Of a DNA stretch of 61,833 nucleotides, positions 9,140-17,968 are shown one piece after another. Positions within the stretch are counted from its first letter, which is position 1, and the number at the start of each line of letters is the position of its first letter. The position numbers and the translations under genes were made by a program. The notes under the pieces are model-generated. The model did no database searches, was not told the origin of the DNA, and was given only the letters and a program-made list of their open reading frames with translations. This DNA comes from an uncultured Peptococcaceae bacterium (lineage in GTDB: Bacteria; Bacillota; Peptococcia; Peptococcales; Peptococcaceae): assembly GCA_910585405.1 (NCBI GenBank), contig CAJUDO010000018.1, positions 1-61,833 on the forward strand. Direction: 5' to 3'.

Positions 9140-9799
9140 TCACTGCACGATAGCAGCATTAGCAGTTATGGCTTTGCTCAAATCAGAGGCTCCGGCCAAT
9201 GTTGTGATGGTTTGCCCTTCAATGCGAAATTCCACTTCATCAATGGTGGCAAATTGGCACAATGTATTGGCGATGGAATAAATCGCCAGCTCTTCACTGT
9301 TACCGTTGCTGGCCAATTGATTGCGCAGCTCTTGACTAAAATCCACAATACATTTTTTCTCATCGGGCTTCACATTAATGTCTAAAAGTTGTGTGCCGCT
9401 GGGAACTGCTGCAACCAAATTGCTTCCCACATCTGGTCCTTCCAAAAGGGTTTCTATGGTAGCGCGCGCCATGCCTTCCACTTTTGGAATGTTTTTTTCT
9501 GTTTTCACCAGTTTTTCCTGATTTGCATCGGCGAAATAGAGACTCACGGTCACTTCCTGCACCGCGTCACCCATAGTTTGTACCGGCTCATAGGTTTCTT
9601 CAATGGTAATGTCATTAGGGTCCGGGACCTCCAGTTGATTTTCCTGAGACGCATTATTTTCCCCGTCTGTTGTATTCAAGGCCACGTCCTGTTTCAAATC
9701 CTGTTTTAGCTGTGACAGTGTTTCACTGGCGCGGTTGCAACCCATTGCTCCGCTCATCAGCACCACTGCCAACAATGCAATTATCCATAGTTTTCTCAT
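9140..9799 (-). CDS. GerMN-domain lipoprotein
   Basis: 219-residue exported lipoprotein. The N-terminus is a lipoprotein signal peptide ending in the lipobox SGAMGC. Residues about 80-215 match the GerMN fold found in sporulation/germination proteins (VSLYFADANQEKLVKTE ... ATIETLLEGP ... FSQELRN). It sits 88 bp downstream of gerKC in the same direction, so it is probably transcribed with, or just after, the germinant-receptor operon. In known organisms GerM acts at the engulfment septum, but GerMN domains also occur in other envelope proteins, so the exact role is inferred from context. Confidence 0.85.
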   Translation of the reverse strand: MRKLWIIALLAVVLMSGAMGCNRASETLSQLKQDLKQDVALNTTDGENNASQENQLEVPDPNDITIEETYEPVQTMGDAVQEVTVSLYFADANQEKLVKTEKNIPKVEGMARATIETLLEGPDVGSNLVAAVPSGTQLLDINVKPDEKKCIVDFSQELRNQLASNGNSEELAIYSIANTLCQFATIDEVEFRIEGQTITTLAGASDLSKAITANAAIVQ

Positions 9800-9887
9800 G
9801 CTACTTCCCTCCGTATTCTTTACAGCCCAAAAGACAAATTAGTCTGTCCATGCCAGCTGATTTCTGATACAGTATATTAGAGAAGTA

Positions 9888-11003
9888 TTATTTTAATTCA
9901 TATAACTCCAAATTTGTTTCCATTTTCACTGCAATTTTTATTTTAGAAAATGCCTCCGCCCAAGTTTTTTCTGGCATCAAGTCAGGATGCCAAGCATACA
10001 GCCAGCGGCCTAAATGCAAGATATCTGCTCCCTGCTCCTGCATCTGCGCAATATCCTGTTCAATCCGGCTGGTCAGTTCTGCTTCCACTACTTTTTTCAT
10101 ACGTTCATTAAAGGTTTCAAGCTCATCCAAGGATAGTCCCTCTGCCGATTTATCATTTTCTGTCATATATAAAGTTCCCCGAAATGTCACCTCTACTTGC
10201 AGCGGCTCCTCAGAAAGCAATTTCCATTTGTATTTTTCTTTTCTAACTTCTAATGTGATATCATAATGTTGGGCGCCCACATTTTGTAGCGTTATGATTT
10301 CTTTGCCTCCAGTTATCCAATAATACGTACTTAACCATTCCTGATCCACCCAGCTTAACAATTTTCTATCGCGAATCAATGCAGCACCCGCCATCTTGAT
10401 TTCCTTTTCCCCTGCTAAAGCAACTTTAGGAATTACCAAGGTTTCCTGCACGTGGTTATCCATAGCAATATAGTAATCGTTAATAATTGTCTCGCTTTCT
10501 TTTACATGCCGTCTTTGATCTCGTATCAAATTAGCCAGATAATAGATATCCACTTCTGCCAAATCTGATTGTGCCTGCACAATGTCCCCTGCACGGCCTT
10601 CTGTAGCCAGCAAACTGGTCCGACGGCGCAGAACGTGTTGTTTCATCAAATATTCTAAGCCTTGCCCTACATCCTGTTTCATCAAACCTTCTCCCAAAAG
10701 GACAATATCCAAATGATTCAAATACAGCTCTCTTGGAGCACGAAGTGCCAGGTTCTCCATGGCATCCCCTACAGATTTTCCTTTGCCATCAATAATCCAA
10801 ATATTTTTACTGGATATCGTCTCTTCCGCAGTATTAGGCATAAGCAACTGTACTGTCAACTGATATTCTCCATCCTCATAATCAACGGCAATAGTCTGAG
10901 CAATGGCAAGCTGATTGAATTCCTTTCTATCCCAGCAGCCATTACAAAAGGCAGCTGTAAAGCAAACGAACAATAGCAATTTTCCCAGAGAAGAAAACTT
11001 CAT
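9888..11003 (-). CDS. gerKC: germinant receptor C-subunit lipoprotein (Ger(x)C family)
   Basis: 371-residue C subunit of a GerA-type spore germinant receptor, anchored outside the spore inner membrane. The signal peptide ends at the lipobox FCNGC, followed immediately by the family signature WDRKE. The LNQLAIAQTIAVDYE-like N-terminal strand and the long alpha/beta C-terminal domain fit GerBC structures. The true ATG is at 11003, with GAGGAGGGGC ahead of it; a longer frame to 11195 is spurious. The start overlaps the stop of gerKB as ATGA, which implies translational coupling. Confidence 0.92.
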   Translation of the reverse strand: MKFSSLGKLLLFVCFTAAFCNGCWDRKEFNQLAIAQTIAVDYEDGEYQLTVQLLMPNTAEETISSKNIWIIDGKGKSVGDAMENLALRAPRELYLNHLDIVLLGEGLMKQDVGQGLEYLMKQHVLRRRTSLLATEGRAGDIVQAQSDLAEVDIYYLANLIRDQRRHVKESETIINDYYIAMDNHVQETLVIPKVALAGEKEIKMAGAALIRDRKLLSWVDQEWLSTYYWITGGKEIITLQNVGAQHYDITLEVRKEKYKWKLLSEEPLQVEVTFRGTLYMTENDKSAEGLSLDELETFNERMKKVVEAELTSRIEQDIAQMQEQGADILHLGRWLYAWHPDLMPEKTWAEAFSKIKIAVKMETNLELYELK

Positions 11004-12106
11004 AATCCCAGCCCCTCCTCTCTCCGTTGGCGATGCCGATAACGCAAAGAGCCTACTATGACAAACAATAGCAGAATGGGAATCCAAAACAGACTCAGCA
11101 TGGACAATTTTTGCTGCAGTTGCAGCAAGCCCAATACATTTTTCGTCTGCATACCCATTCCCACCAGCAGGGCAATTGTGCCCCAGTGCAGCCAACTATT
11201 TTTTTTCTTTCCAAACAGCTGATGCACGCCTTCTGTCACGCACCAAACCAACATACCTCCATTTGCTACAACCACAACCATCCATAAAATTGCAAACAAA
11301 GCTTCTGTGCGCTCCAAAAAAGAACTGAGTTGTATCATGCGAGCTAATTCCAGAGGTAACCAAATCATAGATCCTGTACTGTACTGACCAAATACTCCCA
11401 GTGCCAGAATAATCCATAAAGAAACCGCCACAGAGGACACGCCCATTGCCAGCATCAATTTTTTGGAAACATGAGCATTCCTCGACAGCGCTGGATAGAC
11501 CATAAACAGAGACAACAAACCTCCGTAGGCGAAAAAGCTTTGCCTCATGGCTATCAGCAGGCTTTCTGGTTCACCAAGCCGTACAGGCAGCAAATTTTCT
11601 ATTGAAAAAACACCTTTACTGCCCATCAGCATCAGCAACGAAATCACTAACACTAAACTAGCGCACAGTGTTGCAGTACGGGCGATATCCTCTAAGCCAT
11701 GCCAACTTAGTACACCCACCAGCAAAAAAATACCAATTGCAATTACCATACGTGGCGTTTCCAACAATAAATGGCCATTAATGACTTCGATAAAGCCATA
11801 TAGACAACTCACCGCAAAGCTGGCATAAAACAGCACAAAACCGAAACCCACTGCTTTACCCAGGAATGTGCCCAGCATTTCTGTCAAAGCCGGAAACAAT
11901 GTATATCCTTCGCAAGTTTTATTCCAAAAGGCACAGCTTGTAATAATAATCGCACCTAACAATAATCCAGGAAGCAAAGCAAGTACCCCTGCCGTTCCGT
12001 TTCCTTTGATAAGAAAATAGGGCAGCATCCAAAACACTCCACCTTGCTGCAATAACAGCACAATACAAAAACACTCTCTGCTCGAAATCAATTTACTACT
12101 GCCCAC
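11000..12106 (-). CDS. gerKB: germinant receptor B-subunit permease (GerAB/GerKB family)
   Basis: 368-residue, about 10-helix integral membrane subunit related to APC transporters, the part of GerA-type receptors implicated in binding germinant. The chosen start is the GTG at 12106 because GAGGGGATC lies 9 nt upstream and the next frame-mates inside gerKA lack a ribosome site; this gives the usual family length. The start overlaps the last 11 nt of gerKA. Helix patterns such as LLVGVLSWHGLEDIART and the FFAYGGLLSLFMVYPAL segment agree with the family. The amino acid or sugar sensed cannot be told. Confidence 0.9.
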   Translation of the reverse strand: MGSSKLISSRECFCIVLLLQQGGVFWMLPYFLIKGNGTAGVLALLPGLLLGAIIITSCAFWNKTCEGYTLFPALTEMLGTFLGKAVGFGFVLFYASFAVSCLYGFIEVINGHLLLETPRMVIAIGIFLLVGVLSWHGLEDIARTATLCASLVLVISLLMLMGSKGVFSIENLLPVRLGEPESLLIAMRQSFFAYGGLLSLFMVYPALSRNAHVSKKLMLAMGVSSVAVSLWIILALGVFGQYSTGSMIWLPLELARMIQLSSFLERTEALFAILWMVVVVANGGMLVWCVTEGVHQLFGKKKNSWLHWGTIALLVGMGMQTKNVLGLLQLQQKLSMLSLFWIPILLLFVIVGSLRYRHRQRREEGLGL

Positions 12107-13721
12107 GGCTGTGATCCCCTCTCTGTTTGATTGGCTGAATTCTACGATGCCAAAAATCACGCGTAAACGAAAACTCTGTCTGCTTTGCAGGTTCTCTGAA
12201 CTGCGGTCGCAGCATCATCAGCCAACGCGGCGCACGGACAAGTACATCCCGTAATTCATTCAGCTTTAAAGGCGCTAGTGGCTCCAAATACGGAAATCCA
12301 AAGGAACGCAAATTTACCAAATGTACCAAAACAGCCAATAAGCCCAGCATAACACCATACAAACCAAAAGCCGCAGCTAACAGCATCAAAGGAAATCGTA
12401 TCAAACGGATAGGATAGGATGCTTCAACAGAAGGCACCGTAAAGGAGCCAATAGCTGTGATCGCCACTACAATTACCATCTGTGGAGCTACTAAATGGGC
12501 ACTCACCGCTGCCTCTCCAATCACTAAAGCACCTACAATCCCAATGGTATTTCCAATGGCTCCTGGCAACCGAATGCTAGCTTCCCGCAATAATTCAAAA
12601 GACAATTCCATAATCAACGCTTCTACAAAAGCTGGAAAGGGAACCCCCTCCCGTGCTGTCGCAATGCTGAGCAGTAAACTAAGCGGCAGCATTTCTGGAT
12701 GATAGGAAGTAATTGCCACATAGAGAGAAGGAAGGGTAGCAGCAATCAACAAACCCATATAACGAATCCAACGCATAAACGTGCCGGAAACTACTCGATT
12801 ATAATAATCCTCTGGCGACTGTAAAAGCTGTACAAACATCAATGGCAAAAGCAATACATTGGGAGATCCATCTATAACCAAAGCAACCCGGCCTTCTAGT
12901 AAAGAAGCTGCTACTTTATCCGGTCGCTCCGTATATTGCAGTTGGGGAAACACGGAAAAGGGAGCATCTTCAATATATTGCTCTACACAGCTGCCATCTA
13001 AAATGCTGTCCACATTTTTTATATTGTCTAAACGGCGTCGCACTTCGGCAATAATATTATCATTGGCCACACCTTCCAAATAAACAAGTTCTACTGTCGT
13101 TTGTGTATAACGTCCTAATATAAATTCTTCAAACTTTAATTGATCGGTGCGTAAGCGTCGACGAATCAATGCGGTATTTACGCGTAATGGTTCAGTAAAA
13201 GCTTCCTGCGGACCACGCAATACAACTTCATTTTCTGAATTACTCACTGAACGTTGCGGAAATCCCTTAGCATCAACCACAAAAGCTTGCTCGCAACGAT
13301 CTAATAAAAGCAGCACATCTCCATTCATCATAGACAATGCACCCTGCTCTAAATCATCAATTATGGTGATCTCGCCTGCAGGTAGTAAACGCTGTTTAAC
13401 AAAAGAAAAATATTTTTGAAGATTTTCTGCATCTTTTGCATCATTATTAATAAATTCTGCGTCTAATAAAAGAGGCTGCAAAATATTGTCATGTACCACT
13501 TTGCTGTTAGTCATACCGTCAAAATAAAAAATTGCTCCTTGCAGTTCCTGTAATCCGCTTATGGTAAATTGTCGATAAACCAAATCACTGCAACGGATGT
13601 AGCGCTCCTGCAACCATCGCATATTTTGCTCTAAGCTGTTGGCAATGGGACATTTTGGTGCAGAGTTTTCAGAAGAGGGAGAAACCATAGTTTGTGGTTT
13701 CTGTAATGGAAGTCTTTTCAT
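12096..13721 (-). CDS. gerKA: germinant receptor A-subunit (GerA/GerKA family)
   Basis: 541-residue A subunit. Residues about 40-300 form the soluble N-terminal domain; the central LVIDGSPNVLLLPLMFVQL and the SPEDYYNR motif are highly conserved in GerA proteins. About five membrane helices follow in the C-terminal half, including PAFVEALIMELSFELLREA and RLPGAIGNTIGIVGALVIG. AAGGAGGA just before the ATG is optimal. It is the first gene of a three-subunit operon with overlapping junctions. Expression is expected in the forespore; see the possible sigma-G-like element at 13741. Confidence 0.93.
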   Translation of the reverse strand: MKRLPLQKPQTMVSPSSENSAPKCPIANSLEQNMRWLQERYIRCSDLVYRQFTISGLQELQGAIFYFDGMTNSKVVHDNILQPLLLDAEFINNDAKDAENLQKYFSFVKQRLLPAGEITIIDDLEQGALSMMNGDVLLLLDRCEQAFVVDAKGFPQRSVSNSENEVVLRGPQEAFTEPLRVNTALIRRRLRTDQLKFEEFILGRYTQTTVELVYLEGVANDNIIAEVRRRLDNIKNVDSILDGSCVEQYIEDAPFSVFPQLQYTERPDKVAASLLEGRVALVIDGSPNVLLLPLMFVQLLQSPEDYYNRVVSGTFMRWIRYMGLLIAATLPSLYVAITSYHPEMLPLSLLLSIATAREGVPFPAFVEALIMELSFELLREASIRLPGAIGNTIGIVGALVIGEAAVSAHLVAPQMVIVVAITAIGSFTVPSVEASYPIRLIRFPLMLLAAAFGLYGVMLGLLAVLVHLVNLRSFGFPYLEPLAPLKLNELRDVLVRAPRWLMMLRPQFREPAKQTEFSFTRDFWHRRIQPIKQRGDHSRGQ

Positions 13722-13740
13722 AGTATCCTCCTTTTTTTCT

Positions 13741-13769
13741 TAGTATTCCCATTCATTACATGACTATGC
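13741..13769 (-). promoter_or_regulatory. possible forespore (sigma-G-like) promoter of gerKA
   Basis: On the minus strand GCATA (13765-13769) and AATACTA (13741-13747) are separated by 17 bp. This is close to the known sigma-G pattern GMATR-N18-CATNMTA, but one position differs in the -10 and the spacer is one short. It would give a very short 5' leader carrying just the ribosome site. Confidence 0.3.
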
Positions 13770-13790
13770 ACCAGAATCTAACTAAAACTT

Positions 13791-13819
13791 TTGCCTATTT
13801 ATCACATGTGTGATATAAT
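13791..13819 (+). promoter_or_regulatory. sigma-A promoter of the penicillin-binding protein gene
   Basis: -35 TTGCCT (13791-13796), 17-bp spacer and a perfect -10 TATAAT (13814-13819). AAGGAGG follows at 13831 and the ATG at 13845. Confidence 0.75.
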
Positions 13820-13844
13820 GAAATTCGTCAAAGGAGGTCTTTTT

Positions 13845-16673
13845 ATGACTGAAAGCAGAAGAAGTCAAAACACTTCTCAAAAAAAGAAAAAAAGAAAATA
13901 TAAAATCCACTGGTTTCGAATTTTGTTTGCCCTCATCATTGTCTGTGTCATTGTTGGCTGCGGTATATTTGCCGGTGTATGGGCAAGTGTTGCCAAGGAT
14001 GTCCCTGATCTGGACAGTGTAGATTTGGACAACTACTCTGTGACCAGTGTCATTCTAGACAAAGACGGCAATCAAATAAGTAATTTGCACGCTGAGGAAA
14101 ACAGGGTTCCTGTCAATTATGACGAAATCTCCCCAAACGCAGTGAACGCATTAATCGCGATTGAGGATCAACGATTCCGCAGTCATAACGGTGTGGATCC
14201 TATTCGTATCGCCGGTGCAATGGTCGCGAATATCAAGGCTGGTCATATCGTACAAGGCGGCAGTACCATCACGCAGCAATTAGTCGGACTGGCATTTCTA
14301 GATCGTACAGAAAAAAGCTACACCAGAAAGATTAAAGAAGCGGTTCTTGCTATGCGCATTGAAAAAGAGTGCAGCAAAGACGAAATTATTACACACTATA
14401 TGAACCGTGCTTACTACGGTGGCGGCGCTTATGGGATTGAGGCGGCAGCAGAATATTTTTTTGCCAAACATGCCAGCGAGCTCAATATTCCCGAAGCAGC
14501 CATGTTAGCAGGCTGTATCCAAAACCCCTCCAAATGGTCGCCTATCGGTTATCCTGAAAATGCGCTGAAACGGCGTAACCTGGTACTGGACCAAATGGCA
14601 GAGTGTGACTTTATCACCAAGGACGAAGCAGAACAATACAAAGCTACAGAGATTCAACTATCAGAAGTGCGCGTAACTGCAAAGGAAACCGGCAATAACA
14701 TGACCTATCAATCCTTTGTAGACCACGTGATAGAAGAAGCCCTGGTCGCATTGGAGTTGGATGAAGAAAACGCCAAAGCACTCTATACCGGCGGTTATGT
14801 CATTTACACCACCATGGATTCCAAAGTACAACAGAGCATGGAAAATGTGTTTCACAACGACAACAATTTTCCTAACCAAAATGTACAGGCTGCTATGATT
14901 GTGACAGAGCCATCTACCGGTGCAATCCGCGGTATCGTAGGCGGCCGACATCAGCAGGCGGCCCGAGAACTGAATCGTGCCACACAGGCTTTCCGTCAGC
15001 CTGGTTCGTCTTTCAAACCAATCGCCGTATATGCACCGGCCTTTGAAGCAGGTTATGGCCCTGGTACTGTTGTAGACGATTATCCCAAAAGCTATGGCGG
15101 TCACGTATTCAAAAACAGCAACCGCACCTACAGTGGTCTGGTTACCATTCGCAAAGGGATTATTTCTTCCCTGAACGTCGTTGCTGTAAAAACCATGGAA
15201 ATGACTGGTATTGACGCCTGCTATAAATTTGCACAGAGCTTAGGTTTTTCCAAATTAAGCGACACTGACCGCAATCTTTCTACTGCACTGGGCGGCTTGA
15301 CCACTGGTGTATCTCCGTTGGAAATGTCCGGTGCATACGGCGCATTTGCCAATAACGGAGTATATATTCAGCCTTACGCTATCACAAAGATTACCGACAA
15401 AAACGGTAAAGTCATTTGGGAACGCAAAGTAGAGAAAAAAGTTGTTATGAGTGAGCAAAGCGCATATCTTCTAACCAATTGTCTGGTAGACGCTGCTACC
15501 AACGGTACGGGCTCTCGGGCAAAAGTAAGCGGTCATCAAACAGCAGGTAAAACTGGTACCACATCAGATAACAAAGATGCCTGGTTTGCTGGCTATACCA
15601 AACAATATGTTGGTATTGTTTGGGTGGGCTATGATACTCCAAAAAAATTAGGGAGCAATGCCTTCGGTGGCACCATCTGCGCACCAATTTTCAGCAAAGT
15701 CATGAATACCATTCACGAAGGACTGCCTGCGCAAAACTTTGAACAGCCCGCTGGTATCACCAGTGTGGCCATTGATACCAAATCCGGTATGCTGCCCAGC
15801 AGTTTAACCCCTTCGGAATATATAAAAACCGAATTATTTAACAGCAAATACGTGCCGAAAGAAACCTCGGACGTATGGGAAGCGGTAGAGGTTTGTCCGG
15901 TATCTGGTCAATTAATGACCAGTGGTTGTCCCGGCCCTGCTTCGACCAGTGTAATTCTGAAACGGCAGGAGCCATGGGTACCTATCGATGGCGTTGTCCC
16001 GGCCGATGCCTCCTTGGAGATGCTGACCGAATGTGAAGTACACAGCGGCAGTGGTGCTGCCAGCATTACCTTATCTGGTAACGGTCAATATGATTCCAGC
16101 GGCACACTGAACGCAGTGCAGCTACAGTGGACACTGGCAGAAGGAGAACACCCATTGTATATGATTCATCGCTCCAGCTCTCCGGACTTCAGCGATGGAG
16201 ACGCATTAGATGCTACTACTGCTACCAGTTATACCGATCGCACACCTATTGGCGGGACAACAAACTATTACAAGATTGTTGCAATCGACGAGCAGAGTTC
16301 ACAACAATTAGGCGTTTCCGGTATCATGTCTTTTGCAAGCCAAACCAGTACGGAACAGCCATCTACACCGTCTACGCCCAATACGCCGACTACCAGTCAG
16401 CCGCAACAACCGGCAGTAACCAACAATGTTTCTCTGAACGGTAGCAGCAATAGCGGTACTGTAAATCTCAGTTGGAATGCTCCTGGCAGTGGCAATTATC
16501 AGTACTATGTCTTCCGTGATGGCACCCAAATCGGCAAAGGCTCTATTATTACCGGTACCAGCTACACGGACAATGAGGCTGAAGCAGGAGTCCAGTACAC
16601 CTATTATGTCATTGCCGAAAATACAAGTACCAGGGAAACTGTACAGTCCAATACAATTTCTATTCAAAACTAA
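13845..16673 (+). CDS. class A penicillin-binding protein (PBP1A-like) with fibronectin-type C-terminus
   Basis: 942-residue bifunctional peptidoglycan synthase. Order: basic cytoplasmic tail (1-21), one membrane anchor (about 22-48), GT51 glycosyltransferase (about 65-245; catalytic Glu107 in EDQRF, and QGGSTITQQL), then transpeptidase (about 345-650) with SxxK at S388-K391 (GSSFKP), SxN at S442-N444 and KTG at 569-571. After about 730 come two beta-sandwich, fibronectin-III-like segments joined by a Pro/Thr/Ser/Gln-rich linker. The extra N-terminal frame is discarded because AAGGAGG precedes the ATG at 13845. It stands alone between its promoter and a terminator. The FnIII-like tail probably binds the cell wall; that part is inference. 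Confidence 0.94.
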   Translation: MTESRRSQNTSQKKKKRKYKIHWFRILFALIIVCVIVGCGIFAGVWASVAKDVPDLDSVDLDNYSVTSVILDKDGNQISNLHAEENRVPVNYDEISPNAVNALIAIEDQRFRSHNGVDPIRIAGAMVANIKAGHIVQGGSTITQQLVGLAFLDRTEKSYTRKIKEAVLAMRIEKECSKDEIITHYMNRAYYGGGAYGIEAAAEYFFAKHASELNIPEAAMLAGCIQNPSKWSPIGYPENALKRRNLVLDQMAECDFITKDEAEQYKATEIQLSEVRVTAKETGNNMTYQSFVDHVIEEALVALELDEENAKALYTGGYVIYTTMDSKVQQSMENVFHNDNNFPNQNVQAAMIVTEPSTGAIRGIVGGRHQQAARELNRATQAFRQPGSSFKPIAVYAPAFEAGYGPGTVVDDYPKSYGGHVFKNSNRTYSGLVTIRKGIISSLNVVAVKTMEMTGIDACYKFAQSLGFSKLSDTDRNLSTALGGLTTGVSPLEMSGAYGAFANNGVYIQPYAITKITDKNGKVIWERKVEKKVVMSEQSAYLLTNCLVDAATNGTGSRAKVSGHQTAGKTGTTSDNKDAWFAGYTKQYVGIVWVGYDTPKKLGSNAFGGTICAPIFSKVMNTIHEGLPAQNFEQPAGITSVAIDTKSGMLPSSLTPSEYIKTELFNSKYVPKETSDVWEAVEVCPVSGQLMTSGCPGPASTSVILKRQEPWVPIDGVVPADASLEMLTECEVHSGSGAASITLSGNGQYDSSGTLNAVQLQWTLAEGEHPLYMIHRSSSPDFSDGDALDATTATSYTDRTPIGGTTNYYKIVAIDEQSSQQLGVSGIMSFASQTSTEQPSTPSTPNTPTTSQPQQPAVTNNVSLNGSSNSGTVNLSWNAPGSGNYQYYVFRDGTQIGKGSIITGTSYTDNEAEAGVQYTYYVIAENTSTRETVQSNTISIQN

Positions 16674-16694
16674 ATTACAGTAATAATCTCTATC

Positions 16695-16742
16695 AAAATA
16701 AGCTGTGCCATTATCTTTCCTGATAATGACGCAGCTTATTTT
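16695..16742 (+). terminator. terminator of the PBP gene
   Basis: A 21-bp stem (16695-16715 with 16722-16742, one G-U pair and one mismatch) has an A-rich left end and a T-rich right end and a 6-nt loop. Confidence 0.8.
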
Positions 16743-16807
16743 GAGTTCAACAATATTAAATTTTTTCTGAATCTAGGTGCTTCCTGTACACAGCAAAGTC
16801 TTTTTTA

Positions 16808-16836
16808 TAGACAAGGTCGTACAAATAAAGTAGAAT
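16808..16836 (+). promoter_or_regulatory. promoter of the small Cys-rich protein
   Basis: -35 TAGACA (16808-16813), 17-bp spacer and -10 TAGAAT (16831-16836), followed by AAGGAG at 16845-16850. Confidence 0.55.
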
Positions 16837-16858
16837 AATAAAAGAAGGAGCGATTTTC

Positions 16859-17047
16859 ATGACAAAAAAACAAACTGCAACCAACTGCGAGCAATGTGAG
16901 CATTATGTATACGACGATTTGATGGAGTATTATGTCTGTGAAATTGATTTAGACCAAGATGAGATGGAAGCCTTTCTCAACTATAACACCTATCACTGCC
17001 CTTACTATCACTTTGCCGACGAATATTATCTAGCGCACAAGCAATAG
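16859..17047 (+). CDS. small Cys-rich protein (DUF6472-like)
   Basis: 62-residue acidic, Tyr-rich protein. Four Cys at residues 10, 13, 27 and 47 (CEQC ... VCEI ... YHCPYY) form a plausible zinc-binding set. The arrangement resembles small conserved proteins of anaerobic Bacillota annotated as DUF6472, of unknown function. It has its own promoter-like element and a good AAGGAG site, both of which argue that it is a real gene despite its size. It lies between the PBP gene and a convergent membrane-anchored protein, and the context gives no hint of function. Confidence 0.7.
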   Translation: MTKKQTATNCEQCEHYVYDDLMEYYVCEIDLDQDEMEAFLNYNTYHCPYYHFADEYYLAHKQ

Positions 17048-17178
17048 GAAATCTTCCTATCCACTTATACGGCCATAAATATCAGAATCCCTGTGAGGCC
17101 CTTTTGACTCCCTTTTCTCGTCAAAAAAGCTTCACAATTTTTGTTGCTGGTTTTTCTAATCCTCATTGTCAGTGGAGT

Positions 17179-17886
17179 TTACACTGGCGCATGAATTTCT
17201 TCTACAGGTGTGTTCCAGTCGAATACCACCTGCAATTTCAACTGTTCCTCGCTGTTTTCATGATCCCCTGCAATCACTTCTACCTGCTGCAGCCTCCGGG
17301 CTTTATCTACCCACAGAGTATAATAAAACTCGCTCCACACCGAGGTGAGGAACGTACTTTCTCCGCTGCTGCGCACTTGAAATTTGCGGCACTTCACGTT
17401 CTGTACCCTTTCTTTTTCTAACTCGGTCACTTCCGCATTGGCATCATAAACCAAGCAACCCAACGGGTCGATTTCCTGTAGCAGTCGTTCTGTAGCCTCT
17501 GCATCATAGCCAGACATCTCCATCCAGCTGCCGCTGACGATGTCCTGTCGATAAAAGGTATCGCCAATCTGATATACCTCTACAGTGCTGTCCACCACAT
17601 CTACAGTACCAGACAAATGCACATTTTCTCCATTTTTCTCACCATGCAGACGGCTGATCACCTGGGTTTCCCCATTGCTAATGCGGCAGGCCTCACTCTG
17701 GTAACTATATATGGGAGCCTCTACAGCATACATCAATGCTTCTCCTACAATCTGCTCCGGCGGCGTGCGCCATTCCCGCCAAACATCCATCCCTACTGAA
17801 AAGCCGCAAGCGCCTATCACAAAAATAAGAATGGTCAACAACAGATATTTGATGCGTCCCCCCACTAAACTTTTAAAAAATTCCAT
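17179..17886 (-). CDS. membrane-anchored or lipid-anchored protein with LolA-like body
   Basis: 235 residues, not assigned to a family with confidence. One hydrophobic N-terminal segment (about 14-33) ends in IGAC, which could be a lipobox at Cys27; otherwise it is a membrane anchor. The rest is a beta-rich extracellular domain with the alternating pattern (GENVHLSGTVDVVDSTVEVYQ, then TFYRQDIVSGSWMEMSGYD) seen in LolA/LppX-like lipoproteins, including the GerS-type germination lipoproteins. Given the Ger operon 4 kb away, a spore role is possible but is inference only. Its ATG follows GGGAGG-T7, and that Shine-Dalgarno lies inside a hairpin (next entry). Confidence 0.65.
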   Translation of the reverse strand: MEFFKSLVGGRIKYLLLTILIFVIGACGFSVGMDVWREWRTPPEQIVGEALMYAVEAPIYSYQSEACRISNGETQVISRLHGEKNGENVHLSGTVDVVDSTVEVYQIGDTFYRQDIVSGSWMEMSGYDAEATERLLQEIDPLGCLVYDANAEVTELEKERVQNVKCRKFQVRSSGESTFLTSVWSEFYYTLWVDKARRLQQVEVIAGDHENSEEQLKLQVVFDWNTPVEEIHAPV

Positions 17887-17935
17887 AAAAAAACCTCCCT
17901 GCGTTCCCTTTATTTATATGTACGAACGCAAGGAG
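17887..17935 (-). terminator. terminator-like hairpin that contains the downstream ribosome-binding site
   Basis: On the minus strand a 12-bp stem (17924-17935 with 17895-17906, one G-U pair, 17-nt loop) is followed by G and seven U, and then directly by the ATG at 17886. The 3' arm is the GGGAGG ribosome site itself. Formed, it would end transcription from the upstream radical SAM gene and also mask translation of the next gene. Confidence 0.7.
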
Positions 17936-17968
17936 TATTTTATGATTTTATTTTTTGCACAACTTCTT

